DNA of 64,000 nucleotides from Bradyrhizobium ivorense (GTDB lineage: Bacteria; Pseudomonadota; Alphaproteobacteria; Rhizobiales; Xanthobacteraceae). Shown here one piece after another: positions 7,929 to 15,762 of this stretch (position 1 is the first letter of the stretch; each line of letters opens with the position of its first letter). Below the pieces are notes generated by a model. It was not told the origin of the DNA and did not search any database. It was given only the letters and a program-made list of their open reading frames with translations. Position numbers and translations under genes: made by a program. The stretch spans positions 1 through 64,000 of the forward strand of contig NZ_CAADFC020000033.1 in the NCBI RefSeq assembly GCF_900696085.1. The letters run 5' to 3'.

Positions 7929-9058
7929 CAAAAGCCCTCGGCGAGAAGATGTTGCAGGCCGGCCCGGTCGAGATCACCGAGGCCGAGCGAAGACAGGCTG
8001 CGGCCCGTCACCGCGAATTCCTCGCCCGTGATCGCGGCGCCGATCGCGAGGAACGCCTTGACCAGCGGCGTCTGCACGCCGGCAAGCGCGCCGACCGATG
8101 CCAGAAATGACAGGCCGAGGCGCAAATCCTCCAGCATGTAACGATGCTCGACCAGGACGAGGCGCTCGGACCAGTCGCCGGAATCGGTGAGCTGCTCATG
8201 GGCGTCGCGCGCATACATCCACGGCTCGCCGTCACGCGAATAATGGTCGGCCAGCGGGAAATGCGGACCGCGATACCCGAGTGCCTCGCGGATCGCGATC
8301 CGTTCGGCATCGAGCGCATCGGTGACGCGGCGGATCGCGATCCGTTCGGCATCGAGCGCATCGGTGACGCGGCGGATCGCCGGCTGCGTCCCCTCCTTGT
8401 GGATGTCCCATTTGGCAAAGTGCTCGATCGGGCCGGCGTTCATCGTGATCAGCGGCGGATGGATGATTGGGCCGGCGTTCATCAGCGCTCCCGAGAGCGC
8501 ATCGCCGCACGGCTCGATGGCGTTGGGAAATGCGTTGGCGATCACGCCGAGCGCATGCCTGGCCGACCGCGACGGAAACACGCCGGTCGGCAGCCGCGCA
8601 CCGCGGCCCGAGATGCGAACCGCATAAGGGCCCTGCTTGCGCGCCAGCCACGGCAAGGTGCCGGTCTCGGCGGTCGCGATCTCGGCGCGATTGCCGGCAT
8701 CGCGCGCGGCGCGCGCGAAGATGTAGGAGCCGAACGTGCCGGGCGGCAGGAACACGACCTGGCCGTCGCGCAGATGCGGCGCGGCCAGTTCGGCAATCGC
8801 CGGCTGCGCGAAGGCCGGCGCCGGACACAGGATCAGGTCGGCGGCGTCGAGCGCCTTCGCGATCGACGCGGTGATGGCTGCGAGCCTGGCCTCACGGCGG
8901 CCGGCGCGGTCGATGACGGTGATGGTGCCGCCGGCAGCCCGATGCGCCGCGACGTCATTCGGATTGCGCCGCCACAGCCTGACCTCGTGACCGGCCAATG
9001 CGAGATCGCCGGCAGCCGCGAACGAACCATTGCCTCCACCCAACACTGCGATCTTCAA
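7928..9058 (-). CDS. Opine/octopine dehydrogenase-like NAD(P) enzyme with internal 14-residue duplication
   Basis: A 376-residue protein of the NAD/NADP octopine/nopaline dehydrogenase family. The N-terminal Rossmann domain begins MKIAVLGGGNGSFAAAGDLA, and the C-terminal helical domain contains the conserved MNAGPIIHPPLITMNAGPIE with the likely catalytic His200. These enzymes reduce an imine formed from an amino acid and a keto acid, or act on related 2-hydroxy acids. Residues 229-242 (RRVTDALDAERIAI) are repeated exactly at 243-256 by a 42-bp tandem duplication, which keeps frame but inserts an extra turn in a helix. It is embedded in the aromatic operon and coupled to the next gene by a one-base overlap. 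The link to ring degradation is not understood. An alternative is a ketopantoate-reductase-like role. Confidence 0.8.
   Translation of the reverse strand: MKIAVLGGGNGSFAAAGDLALAGHEVRLWRRNPNDVAAHRAAGGTITVIDRAGRREARLAAITASIAKALDAADLILCPAPAFAQPAIAELAAPHLRDGQVVFLPPGTFGSYIFARAARDAGNRAEIATAETGTLPWLARKQGPYAVRISGRGARLPTGVFPSRSARHALGVIANAFPNAIEPCGDALSGALMNAGPIIHPPLITMNAGPIEHFAKWDIHKEGTQPAIRRVTDALDAERIAIRRVTDALDAERIAIREALGYRGPHFPLADHYSRDGEPWMYARDAHEQLTDSGDWSERLVLVEHRYMLEDLRLGLSFLASVGALAGVQTPLVKAFLAIGAAITGEEFAVTGRSLSSLGLGDLDRAGLQHLLAEGF
8288..8371. repeat. 42-bp exact tandem duplication inside the opine-dehydrogenase-like gene
   Basis: The 42-base unit at 8288-8329 is repeated without any mismatch at 8330-8371, followed by 9 more matching bases. 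Perfect identity implies a recent slippage or unequal crossover event. It keeps the frame and duplicates 14 residues. Confidence 0.95.
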
Positions 9059-9078
9059 GATGTCCTCCGCTTCAACGA

Positions 9079-9726
9079 TTATGCCGGCTTGGTTTTGCCG
9101 CTGGTGTCCTGCCAGGCCGCCCAGGTCGGCCGATCGATCTGGAACAGGTCGCGGGAGCGCGCATACCAGCCGCTGCCGTGCATGCGCGCGATCAGATGCA
9201 GCGCCTCGGTGTCGATGTGGCAGCGCTCCTTGTCGAGGATGATCGCGTCATCGAGATGGGCGCGGACCACCCGGCCGATCACCGCGGTCTGCCGCGGCCC
9301 CGTCACCAGCGAGGAGAGCACCCGGCATTCGAACGATACCGGCGATTCCGCGATGCGCGGCGGGCGCACCGCCTGCGAGGGCGCGGCCGTGAGGCCGGCG
9401 AGTTCGAGCTCGTCGATCTCGGGCGGCGCGTCGATGCAGGTGATGTTCATCGCCTCGGCATTGCGCTCGGCGACGAGATTGACGACGAATTCTCCGGTAT
9501 CGAGGATGTTCGCGGCGGTGTCCTTGAAGCGCCCCGTGCCCGCCAAGAGTCCGATCGCGACCGTCGGCGGCTCGTGCCCCATCACGTTGAAGAAGCTGAA
9601 CGGCGCGGCATTGACCACGCCACCAGCGGACAAGGTGGTGATCCAGGCGATCGGCCGCGGCGTCACCGTCGCGGTGAGGATCTTGTAGCGGTTCTGCGCC
9701 TCCAGCGTCTCCATGTCGAAGATCAT
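9079..9726 (-). CDS. Flavin reductase-like (DIM6/NTAB) FMN-binding protein
   Basis: A 215-residue split-barrel flavoprotein. The family signature PRPIAWITT is at residues 23-31, followed by NAAPFSFFNVMGHEPP and DTGEFVVNLV, all involved in flavin and dimer contacts. Members reduce FMN/FAD for a partner monooxygenase or are uncharacterised flavoproteins. In iac-type auxin loci a reductase of this superfamily (IacG) supplies reduced flavin to IacA, so it could serve the monooxygenase at 21444; this is inference. The ATG at 9726 has no strong Shine-Dalgarno. It lies between two operon genes, with a palindromic repeat directly upstream that ends 11 bases from the start codon. Confidence 0.8.
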   Translation of the reverse strand: MIFDMETLEAQNRYKILTATVTPRPIAWITTLSAGGVVNAAPFSFFNVMGHEPPTVAIGLLAGTGRFKDTAANILDTGEFVVNLVAERNAEAMNITCIDAPPEIDELELAGLTAAPSQAVRPPRIAESPVSFECRVLSSLVTGPRQTAVIGRVVRAHLDDAIILDKERCHIDTEALHLIARMHGSGWYARSRDLFQIDRPTWAAWQDTSGKTKPA

Positions 9727-9736
9727 GGCGCGCGCC

Positions 9737-9831
9737 TAAAGCGCGATGAGTGCATCTTCATCGCGCTTTAGCTCCTTGTTTGAGCATGATCTTTTCGGAA
9801 AACCGCATCACACTTTTCCGGATCATGCTCA
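9737..9831. repeat. Two-hairpin repeat element (family C)
   Basis: A first perfect stem of 13 bases pairs 9737-9749 (taaagcgcgatga) with 9758-9770. A second perfect 11-base stem pairs 9781-9791 (tgagcatgatc) with 9821-9831, and inside it cggaaaa (9796-9802) pairs with ttttccg (9814-9820). I recall the gagcatgatcttttcggaaaa string as a very common repeat in Bradyrhizobium and Rhodopseudomonas. The last three bases (9829-9831) are the stop codon of the hydrolase gene, read on the minus strand. A half copy of the first stem lies at 55559-55571. Confidence 0.9.
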
Positions 9832-10740
9832 GACCGCGACCACCGGGTGGCGGATCCGGCCGATGCCGGCGACTTCCGCCTCCACCACGTCGCCCGGCCA
9901 CAGCCATTCCTGCGGATTGCGGCCGGCGCCGACGCCTTCGGGCGTGCCGGTGGCGATGATGTCGCCCGGCTCGAGGGTGATCGCGGCCGAGATGTCAGCG
10001 ATCAGATGCGGCACCTTGAACAGCATGTGGCGGGTGTTGGAGCGCTGCTTCTCGACCCCGTTCACCGTCAGCCAGAGGTCGAGCGCGTGCGGATCTGTGA
10101 TTTCATCCGCGGTGACGATGCACGGCCCGAACGGCGCGTAGGTGTCCTGGCCCTTGGAGTAGATCCACTGGCCGGCGCGGCGATTGTCGCGGGCGCTGAC
10201 ATCGATCATCACGCTGTAGCCGAACACGTGGGCGAGCGCGTCAGCCTCCGCCACCCGCCGCGCGGTGCGCCCGATCACGACGGCAAGCTCGACTTCCCAA
10301 TCGAGCTGCTGGGTGATCTTGCGGTCGTGATGGATCGCATCATCCGGTCCGATCACGCTGGTCGGCGGCTTCGAGAAGATCACCGGCTGCTTGGGCAGGT
10401 CTCTCGCGGTATCGAGCGCGCGCGAGGATTCCGCGACGTGCTCGACATAATTCAGGCCGATGCCAAAGATGTTCTTGCGCGGGCGCGGGATCGGCGCCAG
10501 CAGGCGGACATTGGCCAGCGGCAGCGCACTGCCGACTGGCCAGCGCTCCCGGCCCTCTTGCAGGATTGCCTTGAGCGCTGCGGGCGCCTGCGGCCCGAGA
10601 TCGATGAAATCCAGCATCGATGACGGGAGCAAAACCCCGGCATGCCGGCCGGCCTTCTCGACGTCGACGACGAGATCGTCGACGACGGCGCCAAGACGGG
10701 CTGCAGCCTCGACCGTGCTGCGATAGGTGACAAGACGCAC
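9829..10740 (-). CDS. Fumarylacetoacetate hydrolase family protein (probable fumarylpyruvate/maleylpyruvate hydrolase)
   Basis: A 303-residue enzyme of the FAH superfamily. The N-terminal cap MRLVTYRSTVEAAARLGAVV is followed by the catalytic domain PRKNIFGIGLNYVEHV, the metal ligands Glu149 and Glu151 in QQLDWEVELAVVIG and Asp180 in VMIDVSARD, then the substrate/metal loops KGQDTYAPFGP and IIATGTPEGVG. Such enzymes hydrolyse C-C bonds of acylpyruvates with Mg2+ or Mn2+. Lying directly downstream of a gentisate-dioxygenase-like gene, it most likely cleaves the ring-fission product. No maleylpyruvate isomerase gene is in the window, so it may act without isomerisation or rely on an isomerase elsewhere. 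The stop codon TGA lies in repeat element C. Confidence 0.88.
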   Translation of the reverse strand: MRLVTYRSTVEAAARLGAVVDDLVVDVEKAGRHAGVLLPSSMLDFIDLGPQAPAALKAILQEGRERWPVGSALPLANVRLLAPIPRPRKNIFGIGLNYVEHVAESSRALDTARDLPKQPVIFSKPPTSVIGPDDAIHHDRKITQQLDWEVELAVVIGRTARRVAEADALAHVFGYSVMIDVSARDNRRAGQWIYSKGQDTYAPFGPCIVTADEITDPHALDLWLTVNGVEKQRSNTRHMLFKVPHLIADISAAITLEPGDIIATGTPEGVGAGRNPQEWLWPGDVVEAEVAGIGRIRHPVVAV

Positions 10741-10795
10741 GGGGCTCTCCTAGAGCGGGATGAGGTTAGATCGAATGGCGACGGCGGTGCGCTTC

Positions 10796-10936
10796 CACTC
10801 CCCGTTCTTACGGGGAGAGGGTTGGGGTGAGGGGCCGCCGCCGCATAGACGGTGACAGCGGGATTCGCGGAGGCCCCCCTCACCCGGAATGCATCTGGCG
10901 ATGCATTCCGGCCTCTCCCCGCAAGCGGGGCGAGGC
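10796..10936. repeat. Palindromic repeat family B, copy 2
   Basis: An imperfect palindrome filling most of the gap between the gentisate-dioxygenase and hydrolase genes. It contains ctccccgttcttacggggag, an interior perfect stem (10886-10895 with 10900-10909, ggaatgcatc/gatgcattcc) and ends with ctctccccgcaagcgggg. A short gagcgggatgaggttaga sequence just left of it (10753-10770) resembles the start of another widespread element. Because it lies inside an operon, it would form a strong hairpin in the mRNA. Confidence 0.75.
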
Positions 10937-10977
10937 GAAGAAGAGCTCGCTCGATTCGAAGTACGGTCATCGCGTTC

Positions 10978-12102
10978 CTACGACACGAGCGGCTGGCGGC
11001 CGCCGTTGTCGCCGAAGGCTTCCTCGCGATAGAGCCCGAGCGCGTGCATTACCGGCAGGTCGTTGAAGGTGAACAGGCAGGCATCCCCGCTGGCGGAGCC
11101 GTTGACGTGCTCGTGCCAGGCCCAGGACGGCACGCAGAAGATGTCGCGCTCCTTCCAGTCGAAGCGCTTGCCGTCGATGATCGAATGGCCGCGGCCCTTG
11201 GCGACCTGGTAGATGAAGCTGCCGGTGTGGCGATGCGCGCGGGTGCTCTCGCCGGCGCGCAGCATCTGCATCGAGGCGCCGATGGTCTGCATCACCGGGC
11301 CGCCGGTGACCGGATTGACGTAGTTCATGAGCACGCCGTCGTAGGGCGAGCCGTCGGTGGCCTTGGCATAGCGCAGCAAGGCCTCGTAGGTCGGCGCCCA
11401 CTCGTATTTCAAGAGCGGCGAGTATCCCTTGGACCACTCGCCCCCTGCTGGACGCAGGCCGGGATTGCCCCAGGTCTGCGTCATGTCGTCGACGGGATAG
11501 CCGACGCTCTGCTGCAGCTCGGGATGCACCACGTAGAAATTGGCTTCCAGCGCGTTGACCAGGGGAATATCGAGGCCGTCCTGCCAGATGCAGGGCGTAC
11601 CGTCGCCGGCGACGCCGTGCTCGTGCCAGGTGCCGTTCGGGGTCAGCACGAAATCGTTGGCGCCGAGCGTCATCTTGTGGCCGTCGACGATGGTGTAGGC
11701 GCCCTCGCCCTCCATGATGAAACGCAGCGCGGATGCCGAATGGGCGTGGGCCGAGGCGACCTCGCCCGGATGCATGACCTGCAATCCCGAATACAGCCAG
11801 CCGACCGCGGCGGCGTGCTCGCGGCGGCCGGGATTGTTCAGATAGATGACGCGACGGCCGGCCTTCTCGGGCGACACCAATTCGACCGAGCGCAGCACAT
11901 GCGCGCGCAGATCCTCGTAGCGCCACACCACCGGGACCGACGACGATTTGGGCTGCCACGGCTCGATCTTGTTGGCGACCGTCCAGAGCGCGCCGGTCTC
12001 CAGCCGCTCCAGCTCATCGTAATAGGCGAGCAGCTCGGGCGTATCCTCGACATTGGCCCGGCCGGCGACGTCTTCGCGATGGTTCTCACGCCTTGTTGCC
12101 AT
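10978..12102 (-). CDS. Gentisate 1,2-dioxygenase-like bicupin
   Basis: A 374-residue Fe(II) ring-cleavage dioxygenase with two cupin domains. The first cupin carries the iron-binding motif AHAHSASALRF (His119, His121) and the third ligand in GTWHEHG (His160 region). The second cupin has RAHRHTGSFIYQV and WAWHEHVN, so it too keeps histidines. N-terminal DLRAHVLRSVELVSPEKAGRRVIYL is typical of the gentisate/salicylate dioxygenase family. It opens the ring between the carboxyl- and hydroxyl-bearing carbons of gentisate or a 5-substituted salicylate. Relatives include 5-nitrosalicylate dioxygenase of a Bradyrhizobium strain and 1-hydroxy-2-naphthoate dioxygenase, so the substrate should be tested. 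The acyl-CoA dehydrogenase gene lies 52 bases upstream and the FAH-type hydrolase downstream. Confidence 0.88.
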   Translation of the reverse strand: MATRRENHREDVAGRANVEDTPELLAYYDELERLETGALWTVANKIEPWQPKSSSVPVVWRYEDLRAHVLRSVELVSPEKAGRRVIYLNNPGRREHAAAVGWLYSGLQVMHPGEVASAHAHSASALRFIMEGEGAYTIVDGHKMTLGANDFVLTPNGTWHEHGVAGDGTPCIWQDGLDIPLVNALEANFYVVHPELQQSVGYPVDDMTQTWGNPGLRPAGGEWSKGYSPLLKYEWAPTYEALLRYAKATDGSPYDGVLMNYVNPVTGGPVMQTIGASMQMLRAGESTRAHRHTGSFIYQVAKGRGHSIIDGKRFDWKERDIFCVPSWAWHEHVNGSASGDACLFTFNDLPVMHALGLYREEAFGDNGGRQPLVS

Positions 12103-12154
12103 CTCGCCCTCCCATCCTGGCGCCTTGTCTTTGCTTGACTTCGACGCTGTTCGA

Positions 12155-13330
12155 TCAGGTGCCTTTCAGGACATCGCGCCCGATGATCAGCTTCTGGACC
12201 TCGGTCGCGCCCTCGTAGATCCGCAAAGCACGGATCTCGCGATAGAGCTGCTCGACGATCTCGCCCGAGCGCACGCCGCGGCCGCCGAACATCTGCACCG
12301 CGCGGTCGATCACGGTCTGCGCGGTCTCGGTCGCGACCATCTTGGCCATCGCCGCCTCGCGGGTCGTCGATGCCTTCTGCACGTCGCGCCGCCATGCCGC
12401 GCGATAGGTCAAGAGCGCGCTGGCATCGACACCCGCAGCCATGTCGCCGAGCGTAGCCTGGGTCAATTGCTGATCGCCGAGCACGCCGCCGAACATCCGC
12501 CGGCTCCTGGCATGCGCGGTCGCCTCGTCGAGCGCGCGACGGGCGAAGCCCAGCGCGGCGGCCGCGACCGAGGCGCGGAAGATATCGAGCGTGCGCATCG
12601 CGATCTTGAAGCCCTCGCCGGGCGAGCCGAGCAGCCGCGCCGCCGGAATCCGGCAATTCTCGAAGCGCAGCGTCGCCAACGGATGCGGCGCCATCACGTC
12701 GATGCGCTCGGCGATCGAAAAGCCGGGATCGTCCGGCAGCACCACGAAGGCGGAAATGCCGCGTGCGCCCGGCGCCTCGCCGGTGCGCGCGAACAGCGTG
12801 TAGACATCGGCGATGCCGCCGTTGGAAATCCAGGTCTTCTCGCCGTCGAGGATGTAGTGGTCGCCCTCGCGCCGGGCGCTGCAGGCCATCGCGGCGACGT
12901 CGGAACCGGCTTCCTTCTCCGACAAGGCAAAGGCGGCGACCCATTCGCCGCGCCGCGCCTTCGGCAGCACCAGCGCGCGCAGTTCGGGCGAGCCCGCGAT
13001 CGCCACTGCGCCGGTGCCAAGCCCCTGCATTGCGAAGGCGAAATCGGCAAGCCCGCTGTGCCAGGCCAAGGTCTCGCGGGCGATGCAGATCAAACGGGAA
13101 TCGATCACCGAATCCATGCGGTCACCGGCGACCGAGGCCTCGAGCAGCCCCGCGGCGCCGAGCTGGCGCACCAGCGCGCGGCAGGTTCCGTCGACATTGC
13201 CGCCGTGGGTCTCGCCGAGACCGGCGGCAAACGCGTCGAGCGCGGCGGCATAGTCGCTGTGGCGGGACTCGAAGAAGGGCCACGCGAGATGCTCGCGCGA
13301 CGGCCCGCGTAAGGGCGAAACCGGGGTCAT
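12155..13330 (-). CDS. Acyl-CoA dehydrogenase
   Basis: A 391-residue flavoenzyme with the complete acyl-CoA dehydrogenase layout: N-terminal helical domain, FAD-binding middle part (FALSEKEAGSDVA and GEKTWISNGGIADVYTLFA), and the C-terminal helical domain with RRMFGGVLGDQQ, QMFGGRGVRSGE and IYEGATEVQK, where Glu373 is the expected catalytic base. It would introduce an alpha-beta double bond into an acyl-CoA. A start at 13330 is chosen because GGGAG lies 7 bases upstream; an upstream extension has no homology. It is the first gene of the leftward aromatic operon and divergent from the indolepyruvate-oxidoreductase-like genes. A CoA-linked side-chain step in the pathway is implied, although no CoA ligase is in the window. 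Confidence 0.88.
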   Translation of the reverse strand: MTPVSPLRGPSREHLAWPFFESRHSDYAAALDAFAAGLGETHGGNVDGTCRALVRQLGAAGLLEASVAGDRMDSVIDSRLICIARETLAWHSGLADFAFAMQGLGTGAVAIAGSPELRALVLPKARRGEWVAAFALSEKEAGSDVAAMACSARREGDHYILDGEKTWISNGGIADVYTLFARTGEAPGARGISAFVVLPDDPGFSIAERIDVMAPHPLATLRFENCRIPAARLLGSPGEGFKIAMRTLDIFRASVAAAALGFARRALDEATAHARSRRMFGGVLGDQQLTQATLGDMAAGVDASALLTYRAAWRRDVQKASTTREAAMAKMVATETAQTVIDRAVQMFGGRGVRSGEIVEQLYREIRALRIYEGATEVQKLIIGRDVLKGT

Positions 13331-13379
13331 GTGAATCTCCCGCAAAGGCCGCCCGCCGCCAAGCGGACCGCGCCTCAAT

Positions 13380-13408
13380 AATGTTTCACTGTTAAAATAT
13401 CTTGTCAA
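13380..13408 (-). promoter_or_regulatory. Possible promoter of the leftward aromatic operon
   Basis: Reading leftward, TTGACA (13408-13403) is followed after 17 bases by AACATT (13385-13380), about 50 bases before the start codon at 13330. The -35 is perfect but the -10 is weak. The AT-rich patch stands out against the GC-rich surroundings. Confidence 0.35.
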
Positions 13409-13522
13409 GCGAGCCTGTCGAACCACGGAGCCGCAATGCCCGCACAAAGCCTATGAAACAGGCTCCGAAATGCACGCGAGACGATGCGACGCGTTCCTTC
13501 GGCGTGAAACCTCCGACTCCGA

Positions 13523-13552
13523 TTGACATCATTTTTGTTTGATGTCTAAAAT
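13523..13552 (+). promoter_or_regulatory. Promoter with embedded dyad operator for the Rieske/IOR operon
   Basis: TTGACA (13523-13528), an 18-base spacer and TAAAAT (13547-13552) form a good sigma-70-type promoter 48 bases before the ATG at 13600. Inside the spacer lies a perfect 7-bp inverted repeat gacatca (13525-13531) / tgatgtc (13540-13546) with an 8-base gap. A repressor bound there would block RNA polymerase. The natural candidate is the MarR-family protein encoded at the end of the operon (20866-21387). Confidence 0.65.
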
Positions 13553-13599
13553 TAAATCCGGTCGCGCGGAACATCGTGGAAGGCCCGAGGGAGACGAGC

Positions 13600-15762
13600 A
13601 TGGCAGAACGCTCTTTCGCGCGCGAGGTGGAAGACCTCAAGCTCGGCGCCGGCCAGGAATTCCGCGGCGAAGGCATTTTGGCCATCACCAAGGCGCTGCT
13701 CGAATGCGGCGTCAGCTATGTCGCCGGCTACCAGGGCGCGCCGATCTCGCATCTGATGGACGTGCTGTCGGACGCGCAGGATATCCTGTCCGATCTCGGC
13801 GTGCATTTCGAGACCAGCGCCAGCGAGGCGACCGCGGCGGCGACGCTCGCCGCGTCGGTGATGTATCCGGTGCGCGGCGCGGTGACCTTCAAGGCGCCGG
13901 TCGGCATCAATGTCGCCTCAGATGCGCTCGCCAACCTCACCTCCGGCGGCGTGACCGGCGGCGCGCTGATCATCATCGGCGAGGATTACGGCGAAGGCTC
14001 CTCGATTATGCAGGAGCGCTCGCATGCCTTTGCGATGAAGTCGCAGCTCTGGCTGGTCGATCCGCGGCCCGACGTCGCCTCGATCGTCAAGGCGGTGCGG
14101 GATTCCTTCGACCTCTCTGAAGCCTCGAACACACCCGTGATGCTGGAGGTGCGGATTCGCGCCTGCCATGTCCACGGCCGCTTCGCCAGCCGCGACAATG
14201 TCCGCCCGTCGTTTCCGCTGTCCCGCGCGCTGGAGCAGCCGTCGCGGGACACCAACCGCATCGTGCTGCCGCCGGCCTCCTACCTGCACGAGAAGGAGAA
14301 GATCGAGAAGCGCTGGCCCGCGGCGGTCGAGTTCATCCGCGCCCGCGGCATGAACGAGACGTTCGCCGGCGACATCGACGATATCGGCATCATCATGCAG
14401 GGCGGCATGTACAACGGCGTCATCACTGCGCTGCGCGAGGCCGGGCTTGCCGACGTCTGGGGCGAGACGCGAATTCCGCTCTACGTGATGAACGTGACCT
14501 ACCCGATCGTCGATGCCGAGGTGATCGAGTTCTGCCGCGGCAAGAAGGCGGTGCTGATGGTCGAGGAGGGCCAGCCCGAATTCATCGAGCAGGCGCTGCA
14601 CAAGATCCTGCGCAACGCCGACATTCCAGCGAAGCTGCACGGCAAGGACCTGTTGCCGATGGCCGGCGAATACACCGCGCAGGTGATGGGCCAGGGGATC
14701 GGCGCCTTCATCCGCCGCTGGCGCGCCGATGTGCTGCCGGATGCCGCGCGCGCGCCGAACATCGACCGGGTCGAGGTCGACGACAAGATCCGCGCGCTCG
14801 CCGACGTGGTGCCGCCGCGGCCGCCGGGTTTTTGCACCGGCTGTCCGGAGCGGCCGATCTTTTCCGCGATGAAGCTGGTGGAAAAGGAGCTCGGCCCGCA
14901 TCATGTCGCCGCCGACATCGGTTGCCATCTGTTTTCGATCCTGCCGCCATTCAACATCGGCGCCACTACGATGGGCTACGGGCTCGGCCCGGCGTCCGCC
15001 TCGGCCTTCAACGTGCCGGCCGGCAAACGCCCGATCGCGATGATGGGCGACGGCGGCTTCTGGCACAACGGGCTGACCAGCGGCGTCGGCAACGCCGTGT
15101 TCAACCAGCATGACGGCGTCATCGTCGTGGTCGACAACTACTATTCGGCCGCGACCGGCGGCCAGGACATCCCCTCCTCGCGCGCCGACAACCGCTCGCG
15201 CTCGACCAAGCACCCGATCGTCGAGGCGGTGAAGGGCGTCGGCGCCAAATGGGTGCGCCAGATCGACCGCACCTACGACGTGACGCGGATGCGCGACACC
15301 TTGCGCGAGGCGCTGACCACGGAGGAGAAGGGGCCGAAGATCATCGTCGCCTCTTCCGAGTGCATGCTGAACAAGCAGCGCCGCGTGAAGCCGCTGGCGG
15401 CGGCCGCCGCCAAACGCGGCGAGCGCATCGTGCGCGAGCGTTTTGGCGTCGACGAGGACGTCTGCTCCGGCGACCATGCCTGCATCCGCCTGTCCGGCTG
15501 CCCGTCGCTGTCGGTGAAGCCGACCAGCGATCCCTTGAAGGACAATCCGGTCGCCGCCGTCGACAATAGCTGCGTCGGCTGCGGCCATTGCGGCGAGGTC
15601 GCGGACGCCGCCGTGCTGTGCCCCTCGTTCTACCGCGCCGACATCGTCTCCAACCCGAGCGCGTTCGAAGTCCGGTTCGACCGTCTCTGGCGGCGGATGA
15701 TCGGCGCGCTGCAGCGCTGGCGCGCAGGGCGGCGGGTGATGTTCGAGCAGGAGGCGGCATGA
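13600..15762 (+). CDS. Indolepyruvate ferredoxin oxidoreductase alpha-like subunit (TPP- and Fe-S-binding)
   Basis: A 720-residue protein. The N-terminal pyrimidine-binding-type domain contains LLECGVSYVAGYQGAPISHL and HFETSASEATAAATLAAS. The middle has PGFCTGCPERPIFSAMK, and the TPP-binding domain has GDGGFWHNGLTSGVGN at ~483 and DNYYSAATGGQD. The C-terminus keeps two Cys clusters: CSGDHACIRLSGCP (~620) and CVGCGHCGEVADAAVLCP (~657), a ferredoxin-type 4Fe-4S domain. In classical IOR the complex decarboxylates arylpyruvates to aryl-acyl-CoA with ferredoxin. The start at 13600 is set by GGGAGA 5 bases upstream. It overlaps the next gene by ATGA. Homologues occur in iad-type auxin degradation loci as far as I recall, so the substrate may be an IAA-derived keto compound. 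Confidence 0.85.
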   Translation: MAERSFAREVEDLKLGAGQEFRGEGILAITKALLECGVSYVAGYQGAPISHLMDVLSDAQDILSDLGVHFETSASEATAAATLAASVMYPVRGAVTFKAPVGINVASDALANLTSGGVTGGALIIIGEDYGEGSSIMQERSHAFAMKSQLWLVDPRPDVASIVKAVRDSFDLSEASNTPVMLEVRIRACHVHGRFASRDNVRPSFPLSRALEQPSRDTNRIVLPPASYLHEKEKIEKRWPAAVEFIRARGMNETFAGDIDDIGIIMQGGMYNGVITALREAGLADVWGETRIPLYVMNVTYPIVDAEVIEFCRGKKAVLMVEEGQPEFIEQALHKILRNADIPAKLHGKDLLPMAGEYTAQVMGQGIGAFIRRWRADVLPDAARAPNIDRVEVDDKIRALADVVPPRPPGFCTGCPERPIFSAMKLVEKELGPHHVAADIGCHLFSILPPFNIGATTMGYGLGPASASAFNVPAGKRPIAMMGDGGFWHNGLTSGVGNAVFNQHDGVIVVVDNYYSAATGGQDIPSSRADNRSRSTKHPIVEAVKGVGAKWVRQIDRTYDVTRMRDTLREALTTEEKGPKIIVASSECMLNKQRRVKPLAAAAAKRGERIVRERFGVDEDVCSGDHACIRLSGCPSLSVKPTSDPLKDNPVAAVDNSCVGCGHCGEVADAAVLCPSFYRADIVSNPSAFEVRFDRLWRRMIGALQRWRAGRRVMFEQEAA

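Noticed and set aside
12053..13312. Long open frame on the plus strand opposite the acyl-CoA dehydrogenase gene
   Set aside because: High GC makes long antisense frames common; its residues are Arg/Gly/His-rich with no domain, while the minus strand encodes a full enzyme.
13918..15588. 556-residue minus-strand frame opposite the IOR-like alpha subunit
   Set aside because: Low-complexity His/Arg/Asp composition and no ribosome-binding site; the plus strand has TPP and Fe-S motifs.
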